From the NCBI GenBank assembly GCA_036961445.1, contig JBALVO010000170.1, positions 1 to 6,405 on the forward strand: a DNA stretch of 6,405 nucleotides. Direction: 5' to 3'. The stretch comes from JBALVO01 sp036961445. Lineage in GTDB: Bacteria > Pseudomonadota > Gammaproteobacteria > Pseudomonadales > Halieaceae. The notes beneath the pieces were generated by a model. The model had not been told where the DNA came from and did no database searches. It saw only the letters and a program-made list of their open reading frames with translations. Made by a program: the position numbers and the translations under genes. Below, in pieces: positions 5,830 through 6,405 of this stretch; the stretch's first letter is position 1, and every line of letters begins with the position of its first letter.

Positions 5830-5853
5830 ATTTTCCTTCGAGAAGTGGAAAAT
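5830..5853. promoter_or_regulatory. Perfect inverted repeat in ATPase upstream region, candidate operator
   Basis: ATTTTCC and GGAAAAT form a perfect 7-bp dyad with a 10-base spacer, 36 bases upstream of the ATPase ATG. The inner TTCC...GGAA half-sites loosely recall MerR/CueR-type copper operators, but the spacing differs from the CueR consensus and matching -35/-10 boxes are not clear. A regulator would have to be encoded elsewhere. Confidence 0.3.
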
Positions 5854-5931
5854 TAGACGTACAGGAGTAAATCTAAATCTTTATAAGCTAAATTCTATAT
5901 AAATGGTACCGCCAAGTGAAAAGTCCGTAAC

Positions 5932-5940
5932 TGGTAGAAT
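5932..5940 (+). promoter_or_regulatory. Extended -10 promoter abutting the transposase ATG (copy 2)
   Basis: TGGTAGAAT is a five-of-six -10 with the upstream TG of an extended -10. It ends only six bases before the ATG at 5947, and no Shine-Dalgarno is present. Transcription starting about seven bases downstream would give a leaderless message. Inferred from sequence only. Confidence 0.4.
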
Positions 5941-5946
5941 CGTTGA

Positions 5947-6405
5947 ATGAACACATATAAACGCCACCGCTTCCCTCCTGACATCATCAGTTACGCTGTC
6001 TGGCTTTACTATCGCTTCAATTTGAGCCACGAGATATTGAAGATCTGCTCGCCGAACGAGGCATCACGGTCAGCCGCGAAGCGATCAGGCTCTGGAGCAT
6101 CAAGTTTGGAGGCTTATACGCCAGAAGGTTGAAACGGAAGCATCGAGGCTACGGCGACACCTTCTACATCGATGAAGTCTTCGTAAAGATCAACGGCAAA
6201 CACTATTACCTCTGGAGAGCCGTAGATCAGGAGAGCCTGCCCCACGAAGTGCTTCGCCTAAAAGCGCCTACTTTTGCTGGGTATGGCGAGGTCGTTGATG
6301 TGTATCTTCAAGCAAAGCGCGATGGGGCTGCGGCCAAGCGGTTCTTCAGGCGGCTAATGCGAAGCCAGCGGGGTGAGCCCAGGAAGATCGTGACGGATAA
6401 GTTGC
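5947..6405 (+). pseudogene. IS6-family transposase, frameshifted and with a 54-nt insert (copy 2, partial)
   Basis: The frame from ATG 5947 reads MNTYKRHRFPPD and IISYAVWLYYRFNLSH, the standard IS6 N-terminus and start of the helix-turn-helix. One base is missing after the His codon at 6028-6030 (the family has H-R-D-I-E-D-L-L). Reading resumes in the next frame from 6033 as DIEDLLAERG, then AIRLWSIKFGG, RKHRGYGD and FYIDEVFVKING with the first catalytic Asp (codon 6171-6173). After W-R-A-V-D-Q an unusual stretch of 18 codons (6231-6284, E-S-L-P-H-E-V-L-R-L-K-A-P-T-F-A-G-Y) replaces a single Asp before GEVVDVYLQ. The second catalytic Asp is at 6396-6398; the catalytic Glu lies outside the window. 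As read, translation from the ATG ends at 6132, so this copy is inactive unless the deletion is an error. Confidence 0.85.

Larger units (their letters stand above)
2704..6405. mobile_element. Putative IS6-type pseudo-compound transposon carrying a copper ATPase (right end outside window)
   Basis: Two IS6-family copies in direct orientation flank a single cargo gene, the copper-type P-type ATPase on the minus strand. Direct-repeat IS6 copies around metal or drug resistance genes are the hallmark of IS26-style pseudo-compound transposons. Here the copies differ substantially (roughly 80-85 percent identical where both are visible, by eye), both transposases are broken, and no shared target duplication is seen. 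The unit is therefore old and not self-mobile as read. Calling it one transposon is inference; two independent insertions would look the same. Confidence 0.45.
5905..6405 (+). mobile_element. IS6-family element, copy 2 (continues past window end)
   Basis: It begins with GGTACCGCCAAGT, identical to the first 13 bases of the copy 1 left end. It continues through the same TGGTAGAAT promoter element and an IS6 transposase whose C-terminal third lies beyond the window. Its orientation is the same as copy 1. The eight bases to its left (ATATAAAT) do not match either flank of copy 1. Confidence 0.8.

Noticed and set aside
6020..6040. Programmed frameshifting in the IS6 transposase
   Set aside because: IS6-family transposases are made from a single frame, and there is no slippery run at the break. 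A one-base deletion or error explains it.
1..6405. CRISPR array, tRNA or rRNA
   Set aside because: No regularly spaced repeats, tRNA-like cloverleaf or rRNA-like sequence was seen on either strand.

Overview
The window looks like a proteobacterial chromosome or plasmid, most likely gammaproteobacterial and possibly marine. This rests on moderate GC, the style of the glutathione transferase and MDR reductase, a CopA/SilP-like copper ATPase, and remnants of IS6, IS91 and IS110 family elements. No rRNA or housekeeping gene is present, so the taxonomy is an inference. The left and right parts are accessory DNA in visible decay, and the only two intact genes lie between them.

Layout. Positions 1-563 are a graveyard of transposases. 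A frameshifted and stop-containing N-terminal piece of an IS110-family transposase lies on the plus strand, behind a leader rich in potential base pairing. It abuts an internally deleted IS91-family transposase relic on the minus strand. At about 564 the base composition drops sharply to AT-rich, leading into the promoter region of two intact plus-strand genes: a glutathione S-transferase family protein (730-1398) and a zinc-less MDR/quinone-oxidoreductase-like dehydrogenase (1533-2654). Both have good ribosome binding sites. They may act together in detoxifying electrophiles or quinones.

From 2704 the DNA is IS6-family territory. Copy 1 (2704-3248) is a 545-bp internally deleted element with both terminal inverted repeats. 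Its transposase has lost the N-terminal half and carries an amber stop just before the catalytic Glu. Copy 2 (from 5905, running off the window) lies in the same orientation. It keeps the N-terminal half but has a one-base frameshift and a 54-nt insert that is also present in copy 1. Between the two copies, on the minus strand, is a copper-type P1B ATPase (3303-5794). It has one HMA domain and two short Cys/His metal-binding modules, and it is split by a one-base deletion just after its CPC motif. The arrangement resembles an IS6-type pseudo-compound transposon carrying copper resistance, now degraded.

No wholly new system is convincingly visible. The points most worth checking are the hybrid structure of the two IS6 copies, the possible structured RNA ahead of the IS110 relic, a solitary IS6-like end next to the ATPase start codon, and whether the several single-base deletions are real or assembly errors.
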